DNA of 44,017 nt from contig JBLHRE010000001.1 in NCBI GenBank assembly GCA_047625765.1, forward strand, positions 1-44,017. Reading direction: 5' to 3'. Position numbers and translations under genes: made by a program. The stretch's first letter is position 1; each line of letters starts with the position of its first letter. Below the pieces are notes generated by a model. It saw nothing but the letters and a program-made list of their open reading frames with translations, had not been told where the DNA came from and made no database searches. Source of the DNA: JBLHRE01 sp047625765 (GTDB taxonomy: Bacteria; Bacteroidota; Bacteroidia; Flavobacteriales; JBLHRE01). Shown here in pieces: positions 18,328-26,794 of this stretch.

Positions 18328-18368
18328 ATGCCATATAATTGAAGGTAAAAGCACAGCTAAGCTTTTTA

Positions 18369-18376
18369 TACTTTTG
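18369..18376 (+). promoter_or_regulatory. Bacteroidota -7 box for the YqeY-like gene
   Basis: TACTTTTG matches TAnnTTTG exactly, 24 bases before the ATG and just after the dcw terminator. The closest TTG upstream (18339) is further away than the usual -33 spacing. Confidence 0.55.
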
Positions 18377-18400
18377 CAAACTATTATTAAAACAAAGAAG

Positions 18401-18850
18401 ATGTCTTTAGAATTAGAAGTTAACGAGCAGATTAAAGTAGCCATGCGTGCAAAAGAACGCGATGTATTGGAGTCTTTAAGGGCGATAAAGAATGCTATTT
18501 TGGTTGCGAAATCGGATGTAGGGGCTACTGGTGAAATGACAGAAGCTGACGAGATTAAGTTAGTACAGCGCTTGCAAAAGCAACGTAAAGAAGCAGCGGC
18601 AATTTATACAGAACAGGGTCGCGAAGACTTGGCAGAGGTAGAATTACAGCAGGCAGCCGTTATTGCACGTTTCTTGCCGCAGCAAATGAGCGAAGCAGAA
18701 TTAACGGAAGCTTTAAAAGAGATTGTTGCCAAGGTAGGAGCAACAGGCCCACAGGATTTAGGTAAGGTAATGGGAATGGCTTCAAAGGCATTGGCAGGTA
18801 AAGCCGAGGGGAAAATGATAGCGTCTACTGTAAAATCTTTGTTGCAGTAA
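18401..18850 (+). CDS. GatB/YqeY domain protein
   Basis: A 149-residue YqeY-family protein resembling the tRNA-binding tail domain of GatB and standing alone. Recognisable features are the N-terminal RAIKNAILVAKSD region, the central Q-K-QRKEAAAIYTEQGREDLA stretch, and the C-terminal LGKVMGMASKALAGKAEGK. The family is often linked to tRNA-dependent amidotransferase function, but its role is not established. The ATG at 18401 is chosen; the longer ORF from a TTG at 18374 overlaps the promoter box. Confidence 0.9.
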   Translation: MSLELEVNEQIKVAMRAKERDVLESLRAIKNAILVAKSDVGATGEMTEADEIKLVQRLQKQRKEAAAIYTEQGREDLAEVELQQAAVIARFLPQQMSEAELTEALKEIVAKVGATGPQDLGKVMGMASKALAGKAEGKMIASTVKSLLQ

Positions 18851-19125
18851 TCCCTTAATCTCCAGATTAAAACGTTAATAAAACTAGCAATTATGTTGAC
18901 AACGAAAGAAACATAGAAATCTTTTTAATCAACTGTTAGTAAGTATGTTAAAAATTACTATTTTTGCCGTCCGATTTTTGTTCAAAGGACATTTGCTTAC
19001 TAGAGCAAAGCTGAAACAGAGTCTAGGTGGTGGGACATCTTGATACTCTTAAATTTAAGCGAATTTTAGTTGTACATTTGCGCCTCTTTTAAAGGCGTAT
19101 TATTAATTTTAAAAAACTTTAGAAA
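18851..19125 (+). promoter_or_regulatory. Promoter region and long leader of the rplM operon
   Basis: No gene is seen in these 275 bases. Two exact TAnnTTTG boxes are present: TATTTTTG at 18959-18966 and TACATTTG at 19073-19080. The upstream promoter would give a leader of about 150 bases containing a 6-bp hairpin TTTGCT/AGCAAA (18992-18997 with 19004-19009) and a GTCC/GGAC pairing (18969-18972 with 18987-18990). The second box lies about 45 bases before the GTG start. A further CGCCT/AGGCG pairing (19081-19097) follows it. An r-protein autoregulatory leader is possible but not demonstrated. Confidence 0.5.
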
Positions 19126-19581
19126 GTGGATACACTAAGCTATAAGACCGTATCGGTTAACAAGGCTACTGCTGAAAAAGAATGGGTGGTTGTAGATGCT
19201 GAAGGAGCGACTTTAGGTCGTTTGTCATCTATGGTTGCGAAGTTGATTCGTGGTAAATACAAGCCTAGCTTTACTCCTCATGTTGACTGTGGTGATAACG
19301 TAATTGTTATCAATGCAGATAAAATCAACTACGCTGGATTAAAATGGGAGAACAAAGAATACATTCGTCACACGGGATATCCAGGTGGTCAGCGTATCAC
19401 TACAGCTCGTGAGTTGTACGACAAAAACCCATGTATCTTGGTAGATAAGGCTGTAAAAGGAATGTTACCTAAAAATAAATTAGGTCGCGCATTGAATAAA
19501 AATTTGCACGTTTTTGTTGGGACTGAGCACCCTTTTACCGCTCAGAAACCAAAAACTATCAATCTAAATGAATTGAGATAA
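19126..19581 (+). CDS. rplM: 50S ribosomal protein L13
   Basis: A 151-residue L13 with the family stretches WVVVDAEGATLGRLSS, the lysine-rich RGKYKPSFTPHVDCGD and NADKI, and AVKGMLPKNKLGR. It binds 23S rRNA early in large-subunit assembly. It begins with GTG (19126). It forms the usual pair with rpsI, one base apart, at the head of a translation operon. Confidence 0.97.
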   Translation: MDTLSYKTVSVNKATAEKEWVVVDAEGATLGRLSSMVAKLIRGKYKPSFTPHVDCGDNVIVINADKINYAGLKWENKEYIRHTGYPGGQRITTARELYDKNPCILVDKAVKGMLPKNKLGRALNKNLHVFVGTEHPFTAQKPKTINLNELR

Positions 19582-19582
19582 G

Positions 19583-19969
19583 ATGGCTGTTACTCATACT
19601 ATAGGAAGGCGTAAAAAGGCAATCGCACGTGTTTACCTGAAAGACGGTAAAGGTACGATCCTTGTGAACGGAAAAGATTATAAGAATTATTTCCCAACAG
19701 GTACGTTACAGTACAAAATAGAGCAATCATTTGCTCTAACTGAAAATACAGGAAAATTTGATGTTAATGTTAATGTGATCGGTGGTGGTGTTACTGGTCA
19801 GGCTGAGGCAATTCGTCTTGGAATCTCTCGTGCTTTGTGCGTGTTAGATCCTGAGCACAGAATTGTACTTAAACCTGAAGGTTTACTTACTCGTGATCCG
19901 AGAATGGTGGAACGTAAAAAATTCGGTCAGAAGAAAGCCCGTAAGAAATTCCAGTTCTCTAAACGTTAA
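19583..19969 (+). CDS. rpsI: 30S ribosomal protein S9
   Basis: A 128-residue S9 with the family features GRRKKAIARVYL, GGGVTGQAEAIRLGISRAL and the basic C-terminal tail ending in KKFQFSKR. The tail reaches toward the tRNA in the ribosomal P site. It directly follows rplM. Confidence 0.97.
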   Translation: MAVTHTIGRRKKAIARVYLKDGKGTILVNGKDYKNYFPTGTLQYKIEQSFALTENTGKFDVNVNVIGGGVTGQAEAIRLGISRALCVLDPEHRIVLKPEGLLTRDPRMVERKKFGQKKARKKFQFSKR

Positions 19970-19986
19970 TACTGGTTTAGAATCTA

Positions 19987-20034
19987 AACTGCCAAGACTG
20001 CTTCAGGATCTCCTTGAGTCGCTACTTGGCAGTT
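19987..20034 (+). promoter_or_regulatory. Long hairpin between rpsI and rpsB
   Basis: AACTGCCAAG (19987-19996) is perfectly complementary to CTTGGCAGTT (20025-20034). The 28-base interior can form a second helix, CTTCAGGA with TCCTTGAG, with one mismatch. There is no T-run, so it is not a typical terminator. It lies 41 bases before the rpsB start, and could be an r-protein control element, a processing site or an attenuator. Confidence 0.55.
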
Positions 20035-20075
20035 GTTATTATTAAAAGAAGGTAAACAAGATTAAGAAAATCAAA

Positions 20076-21062
20076 ATGGCGAAAATTAACACGCAAGATT
20101 TATTGAAAGCAGGTGTTCACTTTGGACACCTTACGCGTAAGTGGAATCCAGCAATGGCTCCTTACATCTTTATGGAACGTAATGGTATCCATATTATTGA
20201 CTTGAACAAAACTGTTGCAAAAATCGAAGAGGTTTCTGAAGCATTGCAATCTATTGCTCGTTCTGGTCGTAAGGTTCTTTTTGTTGCTACTAAGAAACAA
20301 GCTAAAGAAGGTGTTGCAGCTGCTGCAGCAGAAATTAATATGCCTTACATCACTGAGCGCTGGCCTGGTGGAATGTTAACAAACTTTGTTACCATTCGTA
20401 AAGCAATTAAGAAGATGTCTATTATCGACAAGATGAAGGTTGATGGTACTTTCTTGACTTTGTCTAAAAGAGAGCGTTTACAAGTAGATCGTCAAAGAGC
20501 TAAATTGGAATTGAACTTAGGTTCTATTGCTGATATGACTCGTTTGCCAGGTGCATTGTTTATCGTTGATATCAAGCGTGAACACATCGCTGTTGCTGAA
20601 GCTCAGAAGTTGGGTATCCCAACTTTCGCTATCGTTGATACAAACTCAAACCCTAACGAAGTTGATTTTGCAATTCCTGCAAATGATGATGCTTCTAGAT
20701 CTGTTGAAAAAGTGGTGTCTTTCATCATTGATGCAATGAAAGAAGGTTTGAGCGAACGTGCAAACGAAAAAGCAATCGCTAAGAAAGCTGAAGAAAAAGT
20801 AGCTGAAGAGAAAGAAGCTGCTAAAGCTGCCGCTGCTGCTGCAAAAGCTGCTCCTGCTCCAGCAAAAGAAGAGACTCCTGCTAAGGAAGAAGCTCCTGCT
20901 GCTGCAAAAGTTGTTCCTGCTCCAGTAAAAGAAGAGACTCCTACTAAGGAAGAAACTCCTGTTGCTGCAAAAGAAGAAACTCCTGTTGCTGCAAAAGAAG
21001 AGGCTCCTGCAAAGGAAGAGGCTAAAGAAGAAATAAAGGCGGAGGAAAAATCTGCTGAATAA
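20076..21062 (+). CDS. rpsB: 30S ribosomal protein S2 with Ala/Lys/Glu/Pro-rich C-terminal extension
   Basis: The first ~235 residues are a standard S2, with LLKAGVHFGH, RWNPAMAPYIF, RWPGGMLTNF, and DTNSNPNEVDFAIPANDDA. S2 is usually about 230-260 residues; this one has 328. The added ~85 residues are low-complexity repeats of AKEE(T/A)PA type, encoded by tandem DNA repeats. This tail is probably disordered and lies on the solvent side of the 30S head. It is followed 25 bases later by tsf, as in most bacteria. Confidence 0.95.
   Translation: MAKINTQDLLKAGVHFGHLTRKWNPAMAPYIFMERNGIHIIDLNKTVAKIEEVSEALQSIARSGRKVLFVATKKQAKEGVAAAAAEINMPYITERWPGGMLTNFVTIRKAIKKMSIIDKMKVDGTFLTLSKRERLQVDRQRAKLELNLGSIADMTRLPGALFIVDIKREHIAVAEAQKLGIPTFAIVDTNSNPNEVDFAIPANDDASRSVEKVVSFIIDAMKEGLSERANEKAIAKKAEEKVAEEKEAAKAAAAAAKAAPAPAKEETPAKEEAPAAAKVVPAPVKEETPTKEETPVAAKEETPVAAKEEAPAKEEAKEEIKAEEKSAE
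20835..20999 (+). repeat. Tandem repeats encoding the S2 tail
   Basis: Two imperfect 63-base copies start at 20835 and 20898. Two perfect 24-base copies follow at 20952-20975 and 20976-20999 (overlapping the end of the second 63-base copy). All units are multiples of three, so copy-number changes keep the frame. Confidence 0.8.
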
Positions 21063-21087
21063 TTATCCATTATAAAACTGTAAAGTG

Positions 21088-21912
21088 ATGACTAAAGTTA
21101 CAGCTGCTGAAGTAAGTAAGCTTAGAAAGCAAACTGGTGCCGGAATGATGGATTGCAAGAAGGCCTTGGTTGAAACAAATGGAGATTTTGAAGCTGCAGT
21201 AGATTTTCTACGCAAATCAGGTCAAAAAGTTGCTGCAAAACGTGCCGACAGGGACGCTAGCGAAGGTGTTGTATTATCTAAAGCTAGCGCTGATGGTAAA
21301 ATAGGAATTCTTTTATGTTTGAACTGCGAAACTGATTTCGTAGCGAAAAACGATGATTTTGTGAAATTAGCAACAGACTTATTAGAAGTAGCATTAAACG
21401 AAAAGCCTGCTAATACAGAAGCTTTCAAAGCTTTGGCTTTTGAAGGTATGACAGTTGGTGAGAAATTAATCGAAAAAACTGGTGTTATCGGTGAAAAGAT
21501 TGAAATCTCTGCTTACGAAATGGTAGAATCTGAATTCGTTGCTTCTTATATACACGCGGGTAACAGATTGGCTACTTTGGTTGGTATGACTAAAGAAGCT
21601 GCTGAAGCAGGTAAGGATGTTGCAATGCAAGTTGCGGCAATGAACCCACTAGGTTTAGATAAAGGTGATGTTGCTGATGATGTAGTTGCTCGTGAAAGGG
21701 AGTTGGCTATGGATATGGCACGTGAAGAAGGTAAGCCTGAGCAAATGATTGAGCAAATTGCTATGGGTCGTGTTAACAAATTCTACAAAGAGAACACTTT
21801 ATTAAACCAAGCGTTTATTAAAGATAGTAAGAAATCTGTTTCTCAATATTTGAAAGATGTTGACGGTGATCTTACAGTTACTACATTCAAAAGAGTTGGT
21901 TTAGGAGTTTAA
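21088..21912 (+). CDS. tsf: Translation elongation factor Ts
   Basis: A 274-residue EF-Ts, the nucleotide exchange factor of EF-Tu. The N-terminal UBA-like domain contains KLRKQTGAGMMDCKKALVET, followed by the core with CETDFVAKNDDF and MQVAAMNP. The ATG at 21088 is chosen over the adjacent GTG at 21085. The last five sense codons and stop (21895-21912) belong to an 83-base sequence repeated after the second inserted gene. Confidence 0.97.
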   Translation: MTKVTAAEVSKLRKQTGAGMMDCKKALVETNGDFEAAVDFLRKSGQKVAAKRADRDASEGVVLSKASADGKIGILLCLNCETDFVAKNDDFVKLATDLLEVALNEKPANTEAFKALAFEGMTVGEKLIEKTGVIGEKIEISAYEMVESEFVASYIHAGNRLATLVGMTKEAAEAGKDVAMQVAAMNPLGLDKGDVADDVVARERELAMDMAREEGKPEQMIEQIAMGRVNKFYKENTLLNQAFIKDSKKSVSQYLKDVDGDLTVTTFKRVGLGV

Positions 21913-21977
21913 TATTCCTTTCAATTATATAAAAATCCGAATCATTACTGATTCGGATTTTTTTTGCTGAAAACTTT
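21895..21977 (+). repeat. 83-bp direct repeat, left copy (tsf 3' end plus terminator)
   Basis: Identical base for base to 28536-28618. It contains the codons for the last five residues of EF-Ts, the TAA stop, the spacer, the whole terminator hairpin with its T-run, and GCTGAAAACTTT. Identity stops sharply at both ends. It marks the left border of a 6.64-kb insertion. Confidence 0.98.
21931..21965 (+). terminator. Rho-independent terminator of the rplM-rpsI-rpsB-tsf operon
   Basis: AAATCCGAATCA (21933-21944) pairs perfectly with TGATTCGGATTT (21949-21960) around a TTAC loop. Two flanking A-T pairs extend the stem to 14 bp, and eight consecutive T follow the GGA. It is the original tsf terminator. 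Confidence 0.93.
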
Positions 21978-22102
21978 GGGTATGAAATTTCGTAGTTTTT
22001 ATAATATACAATTACCTTATGTATTTGGCTGGTTTTAAGAGTGATAGATTTATGGTGAATTTTATTACCTTGTGTGTTTGTTAACCATAACTCATATAAC
22101 CC

Positions 22103-25100
22103 ATGAAAAAACATGCAATGCTTGGTCTTTTGTGTCTAAGCTTAAACCTACACTCTATTGCACAAGTTGTGAATGATATTGATATGACTGTATCCGAAAT
22201 ATTTGATGCAAATATTTCGATTTTGGATTCTCTGGAGGAATCTGGTGATACAAATAGGTATCAATGGTTTGGAAAAAGATGGCAGCGGTGGCAACATCAA
22301 AACACGGATATGTTAGGAGACCTTTCTAAAACTCCTAGGGAACATCTTGCAATGAGAAATAAAAATAATGGAATTTCGACAACAATAGATATTGGCCTGA
22401 CTGAGGGATTTTCTCGATCAACACCAAATTTGTGTCCCGATGTTTGGGATGAAATTGGAGCATTTGGCCCCCCACTTATTTATGCCCAGAACAACGAGCC
22501 AGTTCCAATGGGAGGAAGAGGGAATGGTAGAATAGATTTTGTGAAATATGATGCTACAAATAATCTACTATTTGCCTGCTCTCCCGGCGGAGGATTGTTC
22601 TATAGAAACATGAATGATGTGCATTGGAAGACAACCGGTTTTGATAAAATAAAAACTACTGGGGCTTCATATTTAGTGACTTCCCCTTTCAATTCGGATA
22701 TTTGGTTTGTGGCGACAGGAGGTTCAGATAGAAGAGATAAATACAAGCCATCGGATGGAGTATATAGGACCCTTGATGGAGGGGCTACTTGGGAATCTAT
22801 GTATTTGGTGGTAAATCAACCATCAAAGCCATTAAGAACAAATTACCAATGGTCAGGAACCATATTATATATTCAAAAAATATTAATGCACCCTTCAAAT
22901 CAAGATATTTTGTATGCGGCAACTACTTGGGGAATTTACAAAACTGTAAACGCTACAGAGTCCATACCTGAATGGAATCTAGTTTTAAGGAATGAAGGTA
23001 TTGATTCAAAACATGAGAGATTTTATGATATTGAATTTAAACCAGGAGATCCATCTGTGATTATGGCTTCTGGGGATTATGCTTGGATTTCGAATGACGA
23101 TGGGGAAGTTGGCTCTTGGTTCACAATTGGAGATATACAGAGTATCGTTGATGCTATACCTTGTGGAGAGCATAAAATTGGATTGGCTGTTACTCCTGCA
23201 AACCCCAATCGACTAATAATGATGGCTGCTCAACGTGACCCACAAGATGTTACTCTTTGTTCTGAAAAAGCTAAATTTTATACTTTTAATACAGTCACTA
23301 ATAAATGGGATTATTTAGGAGAACGTTCTAGTGTGGATACTTTTGTGCATACTTTAACCATTTCACAAGTTGATGAAACAAAAATGTTATTTGGAACCAT
23401 GGGAGGTTCAAATATTCATGTTTGGACAATAAACTATGGAGACCTTTCTAAACAAATTAAATCGTCAAATGTGGGTCATTTAGATACTCGGTTTATTGTT
23501 TCAGACTTAACTAACGGAGATGAGGATTTTTATGTTGGTAATGATGGCGGATTGCTAAAGTTTGAAAATATTGATAGTCCGAGTAACTATCAAGATTTAA
23601 CTGAGGATTTGGCTGCTGTAACGGCTTATGTTGTTGGAGATTCTGAATTTGACAAAAATGCCATCCTATATGGCGCTCAAGATAATCATGGTAACCTAAA
23701 AATTACGGGAACAGACTGGATGGTTGGATCTTTTGGAGATGGTAACGGTGCTTTGGGTGATAAGCATGACCCTGACTTGTTTTACCTAACAAATTACCCT
23801 AATTCAAACAATCAGTTAATGAAAATAACTCACGATGGAAGTGGAGGTTTTACTAGAGAAAATATTTATCCAGGCCAGTCAAGTCCTTTATACGATAAAT
23901 TTGCCTTTTCCATAGAGCAAAATAATTTCAAAGACCACCTTTATTATGCAGCAAATGGACTAGGTAGAAAAACTAGCGAATTTAATAATGGCAACTGGCA
24001 GGTGATATACGATGATGAATCTTGGGGGTTTGGGAGTCCTGCTCCTTCTCCTGTGAATAAAGATATTTTGTTTGTGGTTTTATGGAAAAAAATCCCAAAT
24101 AGCGGAGCTATTTTTAGAGTGATGAAGTCTAAAAACATTACTGCTGAGAACCCAGATTTTGAAGAAGTAGATTTGTCAGCATTTAACACAAATAACGAGT
24201 TAACATGGATAGCTATTGAGGCTGACGATATTAATGAAAATGGGTTTTGGTTGGCTAATCCAGGTTATTTTAATAAGCCAAAAGTTGCGTATTACGATGG
24301 AATTATTCTTCATGATATATCAGGGAATTTGCCGGATGATGTAAGTGTAAAAAAAGTGGTGAAACAACCTGGGCCGAGTAATATTATATATGTAGCGACT
24401 ACCCAAGGAGTGTTTAAATCTAGGAACAATACAGGGATTTGGGAAGAAATGTGTGGCATTCCTTATGCTATGGTTAATGATTTGGAAATTAATCAATGTG
24501 CTCAGAAATTAAGAGCGGCTACTTTTGGTAGAGGTATATGGGAAGCTGATTTAGAGTCAGAAGATATATTAGAAGTGAATATAGGTGCTGATGTGTATAT
24601 ACCAACAGACCCTCCACGTGAGATTAATGTTAAAGCGGGTTCTGTAGCTATAGTAACGGGGCAAGTAAATATGCCCATTGGTGGTAAAATTGTTATTGAA
24701 AGGGGAGGTAAACTAATAATTAATGGAGGAACTATTACATGTAATTGTGGATTTTGGGAAGGGATTCAGGTAGAAGGGGATAAATCACAGCCTTCTTATC
24801 ATCCAACGCAGGGAGAGGTGCAAGTAATTAATGGAGGAACTATTAAACATGCGAAAATTGCTATTTCAACCTCCAAAAAGACCAATGATATTATCCAATG
24901 GGATTATACTGGAGGTGTAATAAAAGCGGATAATGCCAATTTCATTGATAATTGGAGAGATATTGAAATGCTTACATACCATGATTCAAATAGACCTTAT
25001 TTGAATAGGACAAACTTTAAGAATACCACTTTCAAACGAACAAATCATTATGAATTGCTCTATAAAGATGTTTCTCACTTTGTACATTTAGAAAATGTGG

Positions 25101-26794
25101 CAGGGATTGAATTCAGTAATTGTCATTTTATTGGCAAAGAGTCTGATCTCCCTAATGATAGCGAAATCGGAATTTATAGTAATGGGTCCCATTTTAATGT
25201 TTCGGGTATTTGTGACCAATATGATGCTACTAATGCGATTGCAAGTTGTGTTGAATGGGAAAGGAGTAGTTTTGAAAATATCACCACAGGAATTATGGCA
25301 ACAAATATTGCTCCAACCTCCTTTGTTCCAAGTATTGCGTATGCTAATTTTATTAATTGCTACGAAGGGATTAGATTAGAAGGATTGATAAACGCTAGCG
25401 TGCATGATAATCAGTTTGTATTGCATGCACCAAGAAAAGGTTGGGAAAAACCATATGGAGTTTATTTAAGAGGTTGCACGGGTTATGGAGTTTATGATAA
25501 TACTTTTGAAGGGAATAACTTTACCGATTTTGGTGTTATCGTGAATAATTCTGCTCCTGACCCAAACCTCATTAACCGAAACGATTTCAATGGTTTGGCA
25601 CTCGGAATGTTGATTGAAGGTGAAAATAGGGATCCAAGTACCGGGGCTGGTTTAATAAACCAATGCAATAATTTCTCCCTTAGAAGGTATAATAAAACCC
25701 TTGATGAACAAGGTGTTAATAATGGCTATGACATCGCTTTGGTACCAGTGGGTAGCGCCAATCCATCTGTTGCTAATTATTGGGGAGATAGAGATGCTGA
25801 GAGTTATCCGGAATTGGCAAACAACTATTTTTCAGATAACTGCTTTACAGCAGATGATACCCATATTACGTCTGTTAATCTTCAACATAAATTGAAATAT
25901 GTGGTTAGTTTTGATCAGAACAATACCCCGTACCTGCCTGTTTGCTATAATGCAAGTTCTTTAGATATTGATCCTAAGTCTATTACTAGGTCTACCGGTT
26001 TCAACTATGATGTAGATTGTGCCAATTTTTATGATAATGTAACGACATCCACCTTGCGAGAGGTACAACAAACTTATAAGGATTTATTAGCACGTGCCCC
26101 AGGGGAGAATAAATTAAATAAAAGCGAAGCTATTGTCAACGAATTGGCAATAATAAAGAAAGCATACAAACTTCAATTAGATCATTACTTGAGGCAGAAA
26201 TTACACCCTAGGGATAATGAGTTTATTGATGATCAAAACATAAAATCAACACTCTTAGAGTTTGGAAGAGACTTTGAATCTTACCGATGGGTAATTTTAG
26301 CGAATAGCATGGATGATGTAGCTATTACCGATTCTTCCATCTTGCCCTTTATCGACTTATATAAAGGTGCTATCCAAAATGGATATTGGAATACAAGCAG
26401 CTTATCCAGTTATTGTGGTGATGTGTCAAGTTTTTATACGCCATTTGCAGAGGCAATTAGCAATAATCATTTTGATGAAGTGATACAATATCCTGCTATC
26501 AATTCAAAAGGCCGTATGTCTAGGGAAGAGCCCAATACTCAAGGAAAAGTATTGGAGGTTGCGCCTAATCCTAGTTTGGGTTTATTCAACTTAAATTTCA
26601 ATCGGGATCTGTTAAAAAAAGGGGTGTTGGTAGTCTATGATATGCAGGGTAGGGCTCTAATTGATTATACCTTAAGGGATGAAGTTTCAGCATTAAACTT
26701 AAATTTAGAAGGGTATCCAAAGGGCATTTATATGTTAAAACTCATCGGAAATGATCATGAAATTATTGAGCTACATAAATTATTACTACAGTAA
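22103..26794 (+). CDS. Large secreted protein: sortilin/BNR-like propeller, beta-helix and T9SS sorting domain
   Basis: The 1563-residue product starts with a signal peptide (MKKHAMLGLLCLSLNLHSIAQ). Residues ~90-820 resemble VPS10/sortilin or BNR-type propellers, with GVYRTLDGGATWESM, GIYKTVNATESIPEW and AWISNDDGEVGSWF, plus a C-terminal GVFKSRNNTGIWEEM and LRAATFGRGIWEADL. Residues ~850-1250 look like a right-handed beta-helix, with repeated strands such as LIINGGTIT, VINGGTIK and short Asn/Phe-rich turns. After a helical linker (about 1340-1470) comes a type A T9SS domain (APNPSLGLFNLNF ... GYPKGIYMLKL) to the end. It should be exported by Sec and then T9SS and attached to the surface or released. 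Substrate or partner is unknown; adhesion or glycan binding are guesses. Confidence 0.85.
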   Translation: MKKHAMLGLLCLSLNLHSIAQVVNDIDMTVSEIFDANISILDSLEESGDTNRYQWFGKRWQRWQHQNTDMLGDLSKTPREHLAMRNKNNGISTTIDIGLTEGFSRSTPNLCPDVWDEIGAFGPPLIYAQNNEPVPMGGRGNGRIDFVKYDATNNLLFACSPGGGLFYRNMNDVHWKTTGFDKIKTTGASYLVTSPFNSDIWFVATGGSDRRDKYKPSDGVYRTLDGGATWESMYLVVNQPSKPLRTNYQWSGTILYIQKILMHPSNQDILYAATTWGIYKTVNATESIPEWNLVLRNEGIDSKHERFYDIEFKPGDPSVIMASGDYAWISNDDGEVGSWFTIGDIQSIVDAIPCGEHKIGLAVTPANPNRLIMMAAQRDPQDVTLCSEKAKFYTFNTVTNKWDYLGERSSVDTFVHTLTISQVDETKMLFGTMGGSNIHVWTINYGDLSKQIKSSNVGHLDTRFIVSDLTNGDEDFYVGNDGGLLKFENIDSPSNYQDLTEDLAAVTAYVVGDSEFDKNAILYGAQDNHGNLKITGTDWMVGSFGDGNGALGDKHDPDLFYLTNYPNSNNQLMKITHDGSGGFTRENIYPGQSSPLYDKFAFSIEQNNFKDHLYYAANGLGRKTSEFNNGNWQVIYDDESWGFGSPAPSPVNKDILFVVLWKKIPNSGAIFRVMKSKNITAENPDFEEVDLSAFNTNNELTWIAIEADDINENGFWLANPGYFNKPKVAYYDGIILHDISGNLPDDVSVKKVVKQPGPSNIIYVATTQGVFKSRNNTGIWEEMCGIPYAMVNDLEINQCAQKLRAATFGRGIWEADLESEDILEVNIGADVYIPTDPPREINVKAGSVAIVTGQVNMPIGGKIVIERGGKLIINGGTITCNCGFWEGIQVEGDKSQPSYHPTQGEVQVINGGTIKHAKIAISTSKKTNDIIQWDYTGGVIKADNANFIDNWRDIEMLTYHDSNRPYLNRTNFKNTTFKRTNHYELLYKDVSHFVHLENVAGIEFSNCHFIGKESDLPNDSEIGIYSNGSHFNVSGICDQYDATNAIASCVEWERSSFENITTGIMATNIAPTSFVPSIAYANFINCYEGIRLEGLINASVHDNQFVLHAPRKGWEKPYGVYLRGCTGYGVYDNTFEGNNFTDFGVIVNNSAPDPNLINRNDFNGLALGMLIEGENRDPSTGAGLINQCNNFSLRRYNKTLDEQGVNNGYDIALVPVGSANPSVANYWGDRDAESYPELANNYFSDNCFTADDTHITSVNLQHKLKYVVSFDQNNTPYLPVCYNASSLDIDPKSITRSTGFNYDVDCANFYDNVTTSTLREVQQTYKDLLARAPGENKLNKSEAIVNELAIIKKAYKLQLDHYLRQKLHPRDNEFIDDQNIKSTLLEFGRDFESYRWVILANSMDDVAITDSSILPFIDLYKGAIQNGYWNTSSLSSYCGDVSSFYTPFAEAISNNHFDEVIQYPAINSKGRMSREEPNTQGKVLEVAPNPSLGLFNLNFNRDLLKKGVLVVYDMQGRALIDYTLRDEVSALNLNLEGYPKGIYMLKLIGNDHEIIELHKLLLQ

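Noticed and set aside
20952..20999. Short regular repeats suggesting a CRISPR-like array
   Set aside because: The 24-base units are directly adjacent with no spacers and encode the S2 tail in frame; no cas genes are present.
20603..21070. 155-residue Ala/Ser-rich ORF antisense to rpsB
   Set aside because: It arises from the repetitive Ala/Lys/Glu codons of the S2 tail and has no start context or family resemblance.
21887..22114. Minus-strand ORFs at 21887-22114 and 28402-28686 that share an identical 27-residue stretch
   Set aside because: The shared peptide is just the reverse translation of the 83-bp repeat and its terminator; neither ORF has other coding evidence.
24716..24850. Repeated 16-base DNA element AATGGAGGAACTATTA (twice, around 24722 and 24830)
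   Set aside because: It encodes the recurring NGGTI strand of the beta-helix and is explained as protein repeat structure.
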